Positions 1-10,324 of a stretch of 22,172 nt of DNA are shown in pieces. The stretch's first letter is position 1. Each line of letters opens with the position of its first letter. The notes below the pieces were generated by a model, which saw nothing but the letters and a program-made list of their open reading frames with translations, was not told where the DNA came from and ran no database searches. The position numbers and the translations under genes were made by a program. The DNA is from Purshia tridentata. Lineage: Eukaryota > Streptophyta > Magnoliopsida > Rosales > Rosaceae. The DNA is taken from NCBI GenBank assembly GCA_003254885.1, contig QANT01001762.1, positions 1 to 22,172 on the forward strand, given 5' to 3'.

Positions 1-8
1 AGAGCTAG

Positions 9-114
9 CCACCCTTCAGCGATCCTGCTGCGTCAGATGCTCTTACTGATGGTGGACCTATAAACTTTTCTCTTGGTGGCAAAATAAAAGAATGGTCTCA
101 TATAAATTATTCTT
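9..114 (+). CDS. possible partial 3'-terminal exon cut by the window edge (unrecognised)
   Basis: A 34-codon open stretch runs from a possible splice acceptor (TAG at 6-8) to a TGA at 112-114. It includes the segment SDPAASDALTDGG followed by PINFSLGGK. Composition is less AT-rich than the DNA after it, and an A-rich stretch follows the stop, as expected for the end of a gene. I recognise no family, and the upstream part lies outside the window. It could equally be chance open frame in intergenic DNA. Confidence is low. Confidence 0.2.
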
Positions 115-223
115 GAGAAAAAAAAAAACTCTCAAATAGTTTCTATTGTCCTTAATGGGACATTAGAGAAATGTAAGGTAGATTAACTTATGAGTGGGGG
201 TAATTGCCCACACTAAACTCTTA

Positions 224-681
224 AACCCCGTTTGGTTCAAGTTTTGAAAGCTTAGAAATGAGAAATCAATTCTAATCCCATATTTGGTAAGTGCAAGGAA
301 GAAAAATGATTTCCTAATCCAAAAGGATCTAATGCCCTTATTGGGGAAAAATGATAATCTTGCTCAAGTTTGAGTTTTGTTTTCTCCTTTCTTTGGAAAG
401 CATTCCATATTTTGTAGACAAATGTCTTCTTACTAATTTTTTAAAATTCCAATTTATTGCATATTACATTTTTTTTTTTATGCTCATAGGGTATAATAAA
501 AAAATTGGAAAATTGGACAATTTTTATTTCCTATTCCTACATTTGCCAAATATGGAAATGAAAGTAAAAGTAATTTTAATTTATTTTCCCTGCATTACCA
601 AAGACAGTAATGGAATCTCACATTCTCTTCACTCTGAAAAATGTATACGAATTGATTTCCTAGCGTGAACCAAACCGGTCC
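224..681. mobile_element. PIF/Harbinger-like MITE (about 458 bp, non-autonomous)
   Basis: The left end reads CCCCGTTTGGTTCA and the right end, reverse-complemented, reads GACCGGTTTGGTTCA. These are imperfect terminal inverted repeats. A second inverted match, GAAATCAATTC, lies just inside both ends. TTA flanks the element at 221-223 and 682-684, fitting the 3-bp TWA target duplication of PIF/Harbinger elements. The 105-codon frame inside it is low-complexity and not a transposase. It is a defective element that would depend on an enzyme encoded elsewhere. Confidence 0.6.
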
Positions 682-684
682 TTA

Positions 685-1460
685 ATGTGTTCGCACCTTC
701 TCATTAGCTCACTCACTCGCATCACATGCAGTAATTCTAAGGCATATATCCACACATATTGATTCAATCTAGTTACAACATCAGTGGTGTGATTTAATAT
801 CGGATCGCACTAATCTAAACAACTTTTCTAACAGTAAAAAAGGCTAGTTGTGCCTTTTGGTGAAAGAGTACAAGTAACTATCAGGAACCATTCTTATCTT
901 TTAGACACTAAATCTCTAATGAATATATAAGATCCATATATTCAATAATTCAAGATGAATCTAGAATACTGCAGTCATATCACCATTTTGTTTTCCTTGC
1001 TGTTCACCAGCAGACGACTGAACCGATGGTATCTATCTCAAATGAATTCGAAGGTTCCAACAAGCAATATCATGGAGTAGGATATTGGGCATTCTTATGT
1101 AAGATTACTATAATTTGGTTGAAACATATGGTTTTAAGAATGAGATAGATTCAGGTTCTCTATGATACTTGTTTTGCATATATTACAAATTTAAGAGTAC
1201 ATGTTATGAATTCATGAATGTGATCCACACACATTTAGAAAGTGTTCTGAATCATTTTCCTTTTATGGAATAAAAGTAACTATGCATTTAAGATTAAAAT
1301 TTAAGCAAAAACAAGATACTTGGAAAAACTAGTATTTCATTCCAAAAAAATATAATGTATTCTACTCAATCAGAGGCAAGCAATGCTCATGCTATTCTTA
1401 CAAATTCACTCGCGCTTACATTTTCAAATTAATAACATGTACTGGGTCTAAAAGCTTTAA
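685..1460. other. AT-rich intergenic DNA, no gene seen
   Basis: I see no coding frame, RNA gene or clear repeat here. The stretch is AT-rich with stops in all frames. Confidence 0.5.
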
Positions 1461-1995
1461 GGCCTCATTTGGTACATAGAATATAATTAATTAAATATGA
1501 TAAAAGATTAAATTTATGTGTATTTAAAGAAGAACATGAAGAATGTCTTCTAACTTAAAGGAAAAAGATGGGAAGAAGATGAATTATTTAATCTCACCAT
1601 TTTTTGGGGTATTGGAATGAGTCAGTTTCCCCTTATAAAAATTAGACCATCTTAATACATGTTATTGCTACAAGTTAGAAACTTATTTCTTGAATGGGAA
1701 AAGATTTTGTGCCACACTATGGCACAAGTATTTTGTGCCATAATCCTATGGGGCAAAATAAAATACTACACATCATTCTTTTATTATTTTTATGCTTATA
1801 CACATCACCATCTATTTTTAATATAAAATTAATATCATATTTAGTGAAAGACCATCTTATCCAAGTCAATTTAAATGATCCTAATTAATTTATACTTAAT
1901 TAAATAATACACATATCATTCTTTTGTTTTTGTTTTTGCAATTATAGTGTTTTCACAAGTACTGCTTGAGCTATCTAGCTTTAACCAAACATATT
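1461..1995. repeat. probable degraded MITE-like sequence with palindromes
   Basis: The stretch opens with GGCCTCATTTGGTACATAG, a typical start for a plant hAT/PIF-type miniature element. It ends near AGCTTTAACCAAACAT, which contains the inverted ACCAAA core. The ends are too diverged to call a proper inverted repeat, and no target duplication is clear. Two hairpin-forming palindromes lie at 1707-1758. It may be two nested fragments rather than one element. Confidence 0.3.
1707..1758. repeat. two adjacent hairpin palindromes sharing TTTTGTGCCA
   Basis: The first arm pair is TTGTGCCA (1707-1714) and TGGCACAA (1720-1727) around a 5-base loop, a perfect 8-bp stem. The second is TTTTGTGCCATA (1731-1742) and TATGGGGCAAAA (1747-1758), a 12-bp stem with two mismatches. 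Both begin with the same TTTTGTGCCA word. They probably come from transposon ends; no promoter or coding context supports a regulatory role. Confidence 0.5.
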
Positions 1996-2408
1996 TCTGC
2001 ATGCTTCTAATATGAAAGGCTAGCGTATATGTTGTATATATTCTTGTAAAAAAAAATCCTTAAAATGTAAAATAAAAAAGATAAACAAATTACAAAAGCA
2101 ATAAATTTCTTAATGAAAGAAGAAAACCATAAACAACAAAGTCATTAAAAATCAATAATCACTCATGTCCAATTGCTATACAAAGCAACTCATCTTAAAA
2201 TCTTTTAGGAGCGTCACCCATCCTTTAGCCCTACATAGTAAATTAAACTCATAGCACATTTTTTAACAAACCCACCCACCCCCCACCTTTGCTAGAATCT
2301 GATCTGACCATTATTTTATATATTTTATACTCTTGTTCTTGAATTCCTGTTGCGTTTTTAAGTAAATCTAGTTTAGTTTAACTTAGTTTTATATGTTTTT
2401 ATAGGTTG
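1996..2408. other. AT-rich intergenic DNA, no gene seen
   Basis: No supported feature beyond short A and T runs and a C-rich patch near 2270-2286. Confidence 0.5.
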
Positions 2409-2568
2409 AAGGGCAAAGAAAAGAAAACAAATAAAAAAGGGACACTTTGTTATTTTCGGAGTTAGGAATTTCTGGGCAGATCAGCTAGTTAAAGGGCAAA
2501 GAAAAGAAAACAAATAAAAAATGGACACTTTGATATTTTCGGAGTTAGGAATTTCTGGGCAGATCAGC
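2409..2568 (+). repeat. two-copy tandem duplication, period 83 bp
   Basis: Copy 1 is 2409-2485 and copy 2 is 2492-2568, separated by TAGTTA. Both run from AAGGGCAAAGAAAAG to GGGCAGATCAGC. By eye they differ at only a few bases (GGGACACTTTGTT against TGGACACTTTGAT), so the duplication is fairly recent. No coding frame spans it. Confidence 0.85.
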
Positions 2569-2824
2569 CTTCTTCTCGGATTAAACTGCACCTCCTCGGA
2601 GCAAATGGGATGATAAGCCTTATATCGCTGAAAAAATACAGATGTCAGCTTCTTGTAGAATTTTACGGATCATGATTTGCATTTTTCTAGGAAAAGTTAT
2701 GGCTATTTGAGTACATATAGGTCAAGAAGCTGGTTTGTACGCAAATTAGCAAAGTTATATGTTATATGCATTTCAAAATATATTTGCATACAATGAGATA
2801 AGTATTATATTAAATAAATTTTTT

Positions 2825-2981
2825 AAATATAATCAGTTACAAGTTGTTGATCGATAAGTCTCATATTATAAGCCTTGCTCTAATTAAATGTCCACAAGTG
2901 TTAAAATATAATCAGTTACAAGTTGTTGATCGATAAGTTTCATATTATAAGCCTTACTTTAATTAAATGTCCACAAGTGTT
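2825..2981 (+). repeat. two-copy tandem duplication, period 79 bp
   Basis: Copy 1 is 2825-2902 and copy 2 is 2904-2981. Both run from AAATATAATCAGTTACAAG to CCACAAGTGTT, with about four substitutions, mostly transitions. It lies 0.25 kb after the 83-bp duplication but has an unrelated sequence. Confidence 0.85.
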
Positions 2982-3577
2982 CAATATTAGTGAACAAAGC
3001 GAATATCTAGTGATGTTCAAAATATTTTTTAAGTTTAAGTCGTGTTTATTGTTTATTTTTGTTAGATCTAAATGAAGAATTTAATTTCTTCAGTTAGATT
3101 AAAAAAACCTCGTGAATACGACAATCTTTTTTCATATAATATATTACATCACTCTGTATACTTGTAGGATATCAAACAGAACCTAAATCTTAAACTAAAT
3201 AATTGGATTGAGTGTTTTTTTTCTCTAAAATTGGAGAATTTTTTTTTTAAGAAAACGTTTAGAGGTTTATAATTTTGTCATGAAATCTTTTTAAAATTTT
3301 TTTTCTTTTGTGATTTGATTTATGTTTTATAGAATTTTAAATAAGGATATATTAGTCTTTTAAAATTCTTATGTGGAAAATATATTATTAGATATATTAA
3401 GTAATTTAATTGACATGTTAATTCCATGTCATTATGGCACGTGCCATACTTTGGCACTCTAGCATTACCCTTAATATTAACACACACAAAATGTGTGCAT
3501 GCAAAATCGTGCAATGAATATTATTCAGATATATAAATATATAAAATAAAATAAAAATATAAGACTTGAGTCACATC
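2982..3577. other. AT-rich intergenic DNA with a perfect 16-bp palindrome
   Basis: No gene is visible. TATGGCACGTGCCATA at 3433-3448 is an exact palindrome centred on CACGTG. The minus strand just beyond it reads GGGTAATGCTAGAG, which resembles a plant MITE terminus, but I cannot find the partner end. With no adjacent gene, the CACGTG is more likely transposon-derived than a working G-box. Confidence 0.4.
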
Positions 3578-4123
3578 TAGGTGTAATAAAACAATTTCGG
3601 ATTTGTATTGTGTCATTTTGTATTCGTGTTAAATACTAATCAATTCTAACCTGATCCGTTTAATTAATGGTGTTGAGTGATTTAACTATGACCCAACCCA
3701 TTTATAATCCTGTCGTGTTCATATCGACTCATATATTTCTTTAACTAAAATTTAACATAATTTCTTGTATTTTTAAACCAAACTAGTTACTTATGCAGTA
3801 CCCTTAAAACATAAAAAACATATTTAATCATAAAACTAATAAAACCATATACAAATAAGTCATAATTCTATAATAAGTCATATAATACATATAAAAAAAA
3901 AGGAGAAAAATTATTCATTTTCTTCATATAATATTAGTTAAATATGTTTAATGTGTCACAATCATGTTACATTGCTTAACACTAACCTGATCCGTTTATT
4001 ATTCGTGTTTAGCTGATCGTATCATATTTGTGTTCGTGTTAAGAAATGACTAACCCAAACCTGCTAACTTTGTGTCAAATTCTAGTCATACTATCATTTA
4101 ATGTCAAAATTTGCCACCCCTAG
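3578..4123. repeat. dispersed plant repeat with inverted ends (non-autonomous element)
   Basis: The left end reads CTAGGTGTAATAAA. The right end, reverse-complemented, reads CTAGGGGTGGCAAATT. Inside are repeated blocks rich in TCGTGTT and CCTGATCCGTTTA; CTAACCTGATCCGTTTA occurs near 3648 and again near 3985. The GGGGTGGCAA end with many CGTGTT-type words is characteristic of an abundant dispersed repeat class in plant genomes. Its exact superfamily cannot be set from this copy, and no protein is encoded. Confidence 0.4.
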
Positions 4124-4851
4124 TATACTTATTGTATGTATTCAATAAATGTAATTTGGAGCTATATGACTTGATGCAATTAAGTCATGTACGAAAATGA
4201 TTTGTTTTCCTGGTACAACGGTGGGGATGTGCGAAAATGATATTAGTCCCACAACAAATTGTGATTCTGTTAAATTTAGGTACTTGAGTCATAGGCAATA
4301 TGATGTCAATTGTCATCAAAGTCTCTTTCTTTTCTTTTTTGGCCAAGTCATGAAAGTCTCTTTAGAGAGTCCAAAATCACATAATCACATTCTCAAAACC
4401 TGAAAGAAATACCACTTACTAATTATATAAACTTGATGACAAAGTAACCAAGAGAATATCCCAAGTCAAGGATAGCTCCGAGTGTGTAGGTAGACCATAG
4501 ATAGATAGATGTTACCATCATCATAAAAATCCAACACCATTGCAATTGAGCAGATCAGAGGTGAAGATCAAAGAAGTTAAAGCTGGCCTGCCTGGACTGG
4601 ACCACAACATTCTGGGGTCCAACCTTTTATTATGATCAGCCATTCTCTATCAAGCTCTTGCTTGCACAATTGGGATAGTCGAAACCATGTGACAAGTGTA
4701 ATATTTGTTTCATAATTCATCTAATGATCCGAGAATCACTCTCCACCTGATTGATTACTTGTGATCCTAAATCATCATCTGGCCCCACCCACTGTCCTCA
4801 TTATTGTCCATCTTATTATTTCATTTTCATTTTGGATTCCAATCAACTTCT
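4124..4851. other. intergenic DNA, no gene seen
   Basis: There is a short ATAG microsatellite near 4496-4510. The 68-codon frame at 4197-4403 resembles no known protein and has no coding-like composition. Nothing else can be supported. Confidence 0.45.
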
Positions 4852-5062
4852 GGGTTTTTTTTTTTTTCTTAATGCTAATTGCAATTATAACCTTTACCGT
4901 AACACTATAAGGTCAAAAGAATGTGATTAAAGAGATCAAAAGATTATGAATTTGTGATTTTTTTTTTTTTTTTCTTAATGCTAATTGCAATTATAACCTT
5001 TACCGTAACACTATAAGGTCAAAAGAGTGTGATTAAAGAGATCAAAAGATTATGAATTTGTG
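4852..5062 (+). repeat. two-copy tandem duplication, period 106 bp, each led by poly(T)
   Basis: Copy 1 ends at 4956 and copy 2 at 5062. Each begins with a T run (13 T at 4855-4867; 16 T at 4958-4973) followed by CTTAATGCTAATTGC, and both end in GATTATGAATTTGTG. Outside the T run I see one substitution (GAATGTG against GAGTGTG), so it is recent. The T tracts at both boundaries suggest slippage or unequal exchange. Confidence 0.88.
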
Positions 5063-5140
5063 GGTGGGATCGGTTAAATGCTAAGGATTTAATGGTCTAT
5101 TTAAATGGAATTATTTGAAATATTAGCTCTATATATATAT

Positions 5141-5344
5141 ACAATAATGCTATTCTTATTATGTTTTTATATTATATTTTTTATACCATCTTATGCAGCA
5201 TTATTGTACTAGACATGGTATTTCCTTATTTTTAGGATTTTTATTTTTATTTTTTTAGTGTCTAATGTATTAATGCCATGTTGATTGTCAAGTAAGATGG
5301 TATAAAATTATGGTATGAAAATGTGGTAAGTGTAGCATTGTTAA
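5141..5344. mobile_element. long-TIR MITE (about 204 bp, Mutator-like type)
   Basis: The first ~55 bases and the reverse complement of the last ~55 match with moderate divergence. Examples are AATAATGCTATTCTTATTA against AACAATGCTACACTTACCA, and TTTTTTATACCATCTTA against AATTTTATACCATCTTA. The element therefore folds into a near-complete hairpin. It sits between two stretches of TA repeats (5131-5140 and 5344-5352), consistent with a 9-10 bp target duplication in TA-rich DNA. No coding capacity. Confidence 0.65.
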
Positions 5345-5981
5345 TATATATATTATGTATTGAAAATCACTAGATACGACATGTAATGTATGAATTTAAA
5401 ATGTTTTTTTTCTTTGGCCAAGAATTTGAAATTTTTGTGATGTAAAAGTGCCACGGAACTAATCCCTTGTTTTTTTAAGTACATTTGAAGGCTGTGAGGC
5501 CTTATAAGTAACGGACCCTTCTTGTATTTCTTCTTGTATAAATACAAATTTTATGTGCTATTAACATTATATTTAAGCGATATGACTTTAAAAATGAATA
5601 GAAAGCCCTAGTTTCGAAACGTCACATTTCAAATATCATGAATAATGGATTTATACTACATATTTTATGATGTACGAGCATGAATTCATTACAAGAGAAA
5701 ATCTTGGTTAGGCCTTATAAAAATCATAGATAAAAGACTATCGAAAGTTAAATGGGACATCGGTGTAGTAATGTCTATAAAAAACTCTGTCGTCCAAGTC
5801 AATAGTGAGTATAATAGGAAATAATAATATGCTACATGTATGGAATTAGAATGAGTATGTAGTCCATTCCCATTAAAATGTGTTTGATAAACTTTCTGAA
5901 TTGTAAGAAAAACTAATCTATTATAATATCACGATAACAAGTTCCTATTAGGGAATGTAATAAATAAAAAGAGTGAGAGTT
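5345..5981. other. AT-rich intergenic DNA, no gene seen
   Basis: No gene or clear element. The stretch at 5840-5960 has words common at transposon ends (GTGTTTGATAAAC) but no matching partner. Confidence 0.45.
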
Positions 5982-5986
5982 ATTTT

Positions 5987-6348
5987 CATTAAATATCTCA
6001 CATTGCCAGAATTTAGTTGGTTTGTACAATGTATAAGTCTTGGGTAATCCTCTCCTTACAAACCGGTTTTAAGGGTGAATTAGGCTCATAAGGCTTTGAT
6101 ATGGTATCAAAGCTCATGGTATGTATTCGTGAGCATTTTGGATCAATTGGTGTATGTTGGGTATTTGGCGCAGCACCCATTTGTTGGCTTGTGCTGCCAC
6201 ATGACATGTGGTTTAGCTTAACGTTGAGGGGAGGTGTTAAATATTTCGCATTGTTAGGATTCAGTTGATTTGTGCCATGTATAAGCGTTGGACGATTCTC
6301 CCCTTACAAGCCGATTTAAGCGTGAATTAAACTCATGGGACTACGACA
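5987..6348 (+). mobile_element. TRIM retrotransposon (miniature LTR element), nearly complete
   Basis: The 5' LTR is 5987-6101. TGGTATCAAAGC at 6102-6113 directly follows it and matches the tRNA-iMet primer-binding site of plant LTR elements (consensus TGGTATCAGAGC) except for one base. The ~120-bp interior has no ORF. GAGGGGAGG at 6226-6234 is a polypurine tract immediately before the 3' LTR (6235-6348), which has TG...CA ends. The 5' LTR ends have decayed to CA...TA. ATTTT flanks both sides (5982-5986 and 6349-6353), a perfect 5-bp target duplication. By eye the LTRs are about three quarters identical, so the insertion is old. It encodes no protein and must have been mobilised by another element. 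Confidence 0.85.
6102..6113 (+). other. primer-binding site of the TRIM element (tRNA-iMet type)
   Basis: TGGTATCAAAGC abuts the end of the 5' LTR and differs from the usual TGGTATCAGAGC at one position. It is the priming site for minus-strand DNA synthesis in plant LTR retrotransposons. Confidence 0.8.
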
Positions 6349-6631
6349 ATTTTGGAAAAAAAAAAAAATGTTGATTCATGATTGCTTATTGTTCTCTCGT
6401 TCCAAATACGTACCCTTTCAGAAAGCACCCATTTGTTGGCTTGTGCTGCCACATGACATCGTTAGGATTCAATTGATTTGTGCCATGTATAAGCCTTGGA
6501 CGATTCTCCCCTTACAAGCTGATTTAAGCGTGAATTAAACTCATGGAACTACGACAATTTTGGAAAGAAAAAAAATGTTGATTCATGATTGCTTCTTGTT
6601 CTCTCGTTCCAAATACGTACCCTTTCAGAAA
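6172..6631 (+). repeat. duplication of the 3' part of the TRIM plus flank; second copy has a ~44-bp deletion
   Basis: Copy 1 (6172-6424) runs from AGCACCCATTTGTTGG through the 3' LTR and into flanking DNA ending CCCTTTCAGAAA. Copy 2 (6424-6631) repeats it head to tail but lacks about 44 bases (roughly 6211-6254), which hold the polypurine tract and LTR start. The remaining bases are nearly identical, much closer than the two LTRs are to each other. The duplication therefore happened long after insertion. Confidence 0.85.
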
Positions 6632-7914
6632 TTTCATTCAACAATGGTGTCTCCATTTCCATTCCAGGTGAATAAACATGTCATGAGCTAAATGAAACTG
6701 TAATATTCCACAAGAATTACTACTTAATTCTCGATCAATATGCTGGCAATTAATTGTGCAAGTCCCATTCCCAAGTTTCATTGATGGCAGTTTTAAATGA
6801 TATATGCTTGAGAGTTGAGAACAAGGTGTATATGAATTTGTGCATTATTAAATAAAAGGCAGTACAGATGCAGGAGAGTTGAATTCTTTATAGCCAACAA
6901 CGCATTGATGTTTCCAGGACCCAAAGTCGGTCAAAAGATATGCCATTAAACCCCTTAATTAGGGTAAGAGAAAGGCACATCTCCCTTTGAAAAGCCAAGG
7001 TCTTATTTTTATTATATTTTCCTCATTGCTTCTTTTCCATAGATGTTTCTTGCTCGCTCTTGACTCTCAATTAATTGTGTCACCTACCTGAGTACCTTGC
7101 TTAGTTGTGTATTGGAATTAAGAGCTTTTATGTCTTTCTAAAGTACAAATTTGGTCTCTATAAAAAGATAAATAAAAATGGGTCCCTAGAGTTTGCTAAA
7201 GTTTCTATTTTGTCCACATATTTTTTATTTTACACGTACATACATGATAGCATTTCCAAGACCATTTTACGGTTTCTTTTATTTTTTGGTTATCTTGACT
7301 AGGGGTGGTGGCCATCTTTATCCAAAGAATAGGGAAACCAACCGAGCCATACTTACTGAATCAATTTGGCGTTATTTTCTTTTTAATTTTCACCTTTGGA
7401 ATTCAACCTATATCGGTTTGAACCGGTCCAATTTTCAGTTTGAAAATCTATAAATCGTGAAAAACCAAATCAAACCAATCTACCTAATTTAAAAATAATA
7501 TAAAAAACAAACAAACATGACATGTCACTTAATTACCTATTGGCTAGAACATATACTTGCCGTGGTGCTCCCCACACAAAATCTTATGTCTTGTAATTCT
7601 AAGGGTTTGTTTGGTTTATGGAATTAAACTTCGAACCTCCTTCACAAATGGGAGATTAGGTGCCACTCCTAGATCAAAAATTTTTGGCCAAATAATATAT
7701 TATATTGCCAAATTGTCAATTTAAATAATGAATAAAATGTACTTTATTTATTTAGATTGACAATTTAACAATTAAATACGTCAAATATTTGATAAAAGAA
7801 CTTAATTTACCCAACAAAATCGTCCAAAGAAACATGTGTAAATTGAATTTGAAAATAAGTAGGGAAAGGAAGGAAGAAAAGGTAGAAAGATTGGATGTTG
7901 AAACCAAATATATC
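6632..7914. other. intergenic DNA with probable repeat fragments, no gene seen
   Basis: ACTAGGGGTGGTGGCC near 7300, followed by AACCGGTCC-type words to about 7490, resembles an abundant plant dispersed repeat beginning GGGGTGG. GGGTTTGTTTGGTTTATGG near 7602 resembles a MITE start, but its partner end was not found. Overlapping frames of 65-92 codons here are low-complexity and unconvincing. Confidence 0.35.
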
Positions 7915-7949
7915 ACGCTTGGGATATAAGTATAACGCAGTTCCCGGGG

Positions 7950-8042
7950 ATGGCTCCAATAGATTCTGCAGGCGTGAGAGCAAAGGCTGGCAAACTTCCA
8001 CCGGCAGCCCCAAACCCCCAAGTCCTCCATCCATCACATTAA
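7950..8042 (+). CDS. candidate small ORF (30 aa) in a GC-rich island, unrecognised
   Basis: Positions 7935-8036 are clearly GC-richer than the surrounding DNA. The frame starts MAPIDSAGVRAKAG, continues KLPPAAPNPQ and ends soon after at TAA (8040-8042). Its Pro/Ala-rich, basic C-terminus looks superficially like a processed signalling-peptide tail, but I know no family that matches and there is no signal peptide. CGCAG at 7936-7940 could be a splice acceptor, so this may be a last exon or an exon relic. An antisense open frame covers the same island (7807-8058, minus). Real coding status is uncertain. Confidence 0.2.
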   Translation: MAPIDSAGVRAKAGKLPPAAPNPQVLHPSH

Positions 8043-9479
8043 TTGTTGCTTTTTGCACTCCTAATATTTAACCATGCACTTCTTTTAACTCATACCATAC
8101 AGAATCTCATAATAACCCTATTATAAAACCACATTAGGCATTGATTTCATTTGAATTTTGGACATTTTGGACCATTTGGTGGGTTTGGTATGCCATAATA
8201 TAATCATGTTTTGTTGATTAAGCTTTGATTATCTCAGTAAAATTGTCTCCTTGTGTAGCTACAAAACCCATTATCCCAATGAGCACCAAACTCTGTGCAA
8301 AACCCTCTAATTAATTAGTGCCTAAAATTGCAGTATGGGGTTTAGCAAGAGTACAAGAAGATAAAACTAGTAGAGGCCTTGTCGTTTTACTAGTTTAAAT
8401 TTCAGAGCTTTTTAGATGCATTCTCTGCCAGAATCCATTCTCTCTTTCTTCTATTCTTCTATTCTATTCCCACTCACTTCAAACTCCCATGAAAGATTCC
8501 ACCTCCTTCTGTCCCCTTCACTTTTAAGAATATGGAATTCAGAAAATATAAAATATAAAATACAGTCTCTAATTTGCATGAAAAATACATGCTACTATGA
8601 TATACAAATACATTTATAACATTTACAAATTTATTTTTTCACACTATTTGTATTTGCAATAGCATATGGTATCCCTACATACCATAAATGAAATCTTTCA
8701 CATATTAAAATTAATGTTGAATAAAAATGTTAATAGCAGTATTTAATTTCTATATCTTATTCTGACCATTGGTGCAGTGCATGAAAAGGGTCTCATGTGC
8801 AAACCTCACTTGTGAGTATTGTACTACTACCTATATGCAAACCATGATTGTCCTTAATCTTTCTAAATGTCTAATTACAAAAAATTTAACCATATATGGC
8901 ATATGTTAAGCCTTCACTTAAGAGTCAAAATAAAGTGCACTAAATTTTTGAAAAGGAAAAAAGAAAAATAGGGTTCGGAACTTCAGATGGTTTCCTGCTT
9001 CATTAAAAACTTAAAGTTATCATGGCCAAAAAAAAAAAAAAAAAAAAAAAAAAAGGAAACTTAAAGTTCACCAAAGAAATGTGAAAAAGTTATTAATTGT
9101 TTCTTTGATGTCAAGGTGCAACAAAGTCATAAAGAATTCAGGGTTAGATGTCAGAGGCAAGCCTTTATTTGAAAATGACTTGACTAGTTAGGCACTTACC
9201 AACTGATCATGTCTACTTTCAAATGAATGCAAACAAAGGCCCAGTTTGGGAGATCTTAGTTGATTCATTGATACTAATTAAGTTGATTTATTTCTCATGA
9301 CCAAAAAAAAAAAGTGGATTTATTTCTAATTTATTATCAGCCACTTTTATGATGATTGAAAGCAATTAAAATTCAAATTTGGAGAGAAAAAAATGGCATT
9401 CCTTTCAATATAAAAAAAGGTTATTCAAACAAGAGCTGCCTAGATAATGGTATCCACATCATTGTAGTCTAGCAGTGTA
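8043..9479. other. AT-rich intergenic DNA, no gene seen
   Basis: A 28-A homopolymer lies at about 9028-9055. GGCCCAGTTTGGGAGATC near 9239 resembles a MITE end without a visible partner. The 67-codon frame at 8416-8619 matches nothing I recognise. Confidence 0.45.
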
Positions 9480-9549
9480 GACCGTGTAGTGCTCTGTATT
9501 TCAATTTTCAAAGTGACCGTGTAGTGCTCTGTATTTCAATTTTCAAAGT
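9480..9549 (+). repeat. perfect two-copy tandem duplication, 35-bp unit
   Basis: Units 9480-9514 and 9515-9549 are identical, each starting GACCGTGTAGTGCTC and ending TTTTCAAAGT. They abut with no spacer. An ambiguous base N stands at 9568 in the A-rich run just after, so assembly here is slightly uncertain. Confidence 0.9.
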
Positions 9550-9762
9550 CGTAGGGAGTCCATCAAANAAAAAAAGGAAAAAAAAAAGAGAGGAATGAAC
9601 ACATAAAATAGAATAGTTTTGGATTATTTTTCTTGAATTCTTATTTTCTACCCTTTTTATTTTTTTAGTGGATCTGGGATTTTATTACATTTTAACTTTC
9701 TCTTTGAATTAAGTATCCCAAAAGAATTGGAAAAAAAAAAAACAAACTATATATTCAGCCAA

Positions 9763-10324
9763 AAAAAAAAAGTGAAAACAAAACTAACAAACATATGAAT
9801 CTCCCTACAATTGTGTTAGGCTCGTAATTCTTGTGATCCCCATTTTTACGAACCCCCATACATTACATAGGTTAATATTTCTTCGATTACACATGTTGAT
9901 ATTTCTCCAATTAAGTCACTTGCGATACAAGACGAGTATGAAATTTAGTAAAAAATTTAGGCGTTAAAATGTATGGTCTAATCCCTTATATAGCAATTGA
10001 TAGGCTATTCACTTTTTCAATGTCGGATTTAGCCAATCCTCTAAAAAAAAAAGTGAAAACAAAACTAACAAACATATGAATCTCTCTACAATTGTGTTAG
10101 GCTCGTAACTCTTGTGATACCCATTTTTACGAACCCCCGTACATTACACAGGTTAATATTTCTTCGATTACACATGTTGATATTTTTCCAATTAAGTCAC
10201 TTGCGATACAAGACGAGTATGAAATTTAGTAAAAATTTTAGGCGTTAAAATGTATGGTCTAATCCCTTATATAGCAATTGATAGGCTCTTCACTTTTTCA
10301 ATGTCGGATTTAGCCAATCCTCTA
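9763..10324 (-). repeat. two-copy tandem duplication, 281-bp unit with LTR-like features
   Basis: Unit 1 is about 9763-10043 and unit 2 is 10044-10324. The constant 281-base offset holds from AGTGAAAACAAAACTAAC through CGGATTTAGCCAATCCTCTA, with only scattered substitutions. On the minus strand each unit has TTGGCTAAATCCGACATTG, then a TATA-like CTATATAAGGG. It ends near GGGTATCACAAGAG, which resembles the tRNA-iMet primer site. That order fits the LTR and primer-site start of a TRIM-like retroelement, but I see no polypurine tract or target duplication. The duplication is certain; the LTR origin is inferred. Confidence 0.75.

Noticed and set aside
351..668. 105-codon frame
   Set aside because: It sits inside the MITE at 224-681, is Phe/Leu/Ile-rich from AT-rich DNA, and shows no domain.
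6013..6538. Open frames of 64-67 codons at 6013-6207 (-) and 6335-6538 (+)
   Set aside because: They lie within the TRIM element and its duplicate, which encode no protein.
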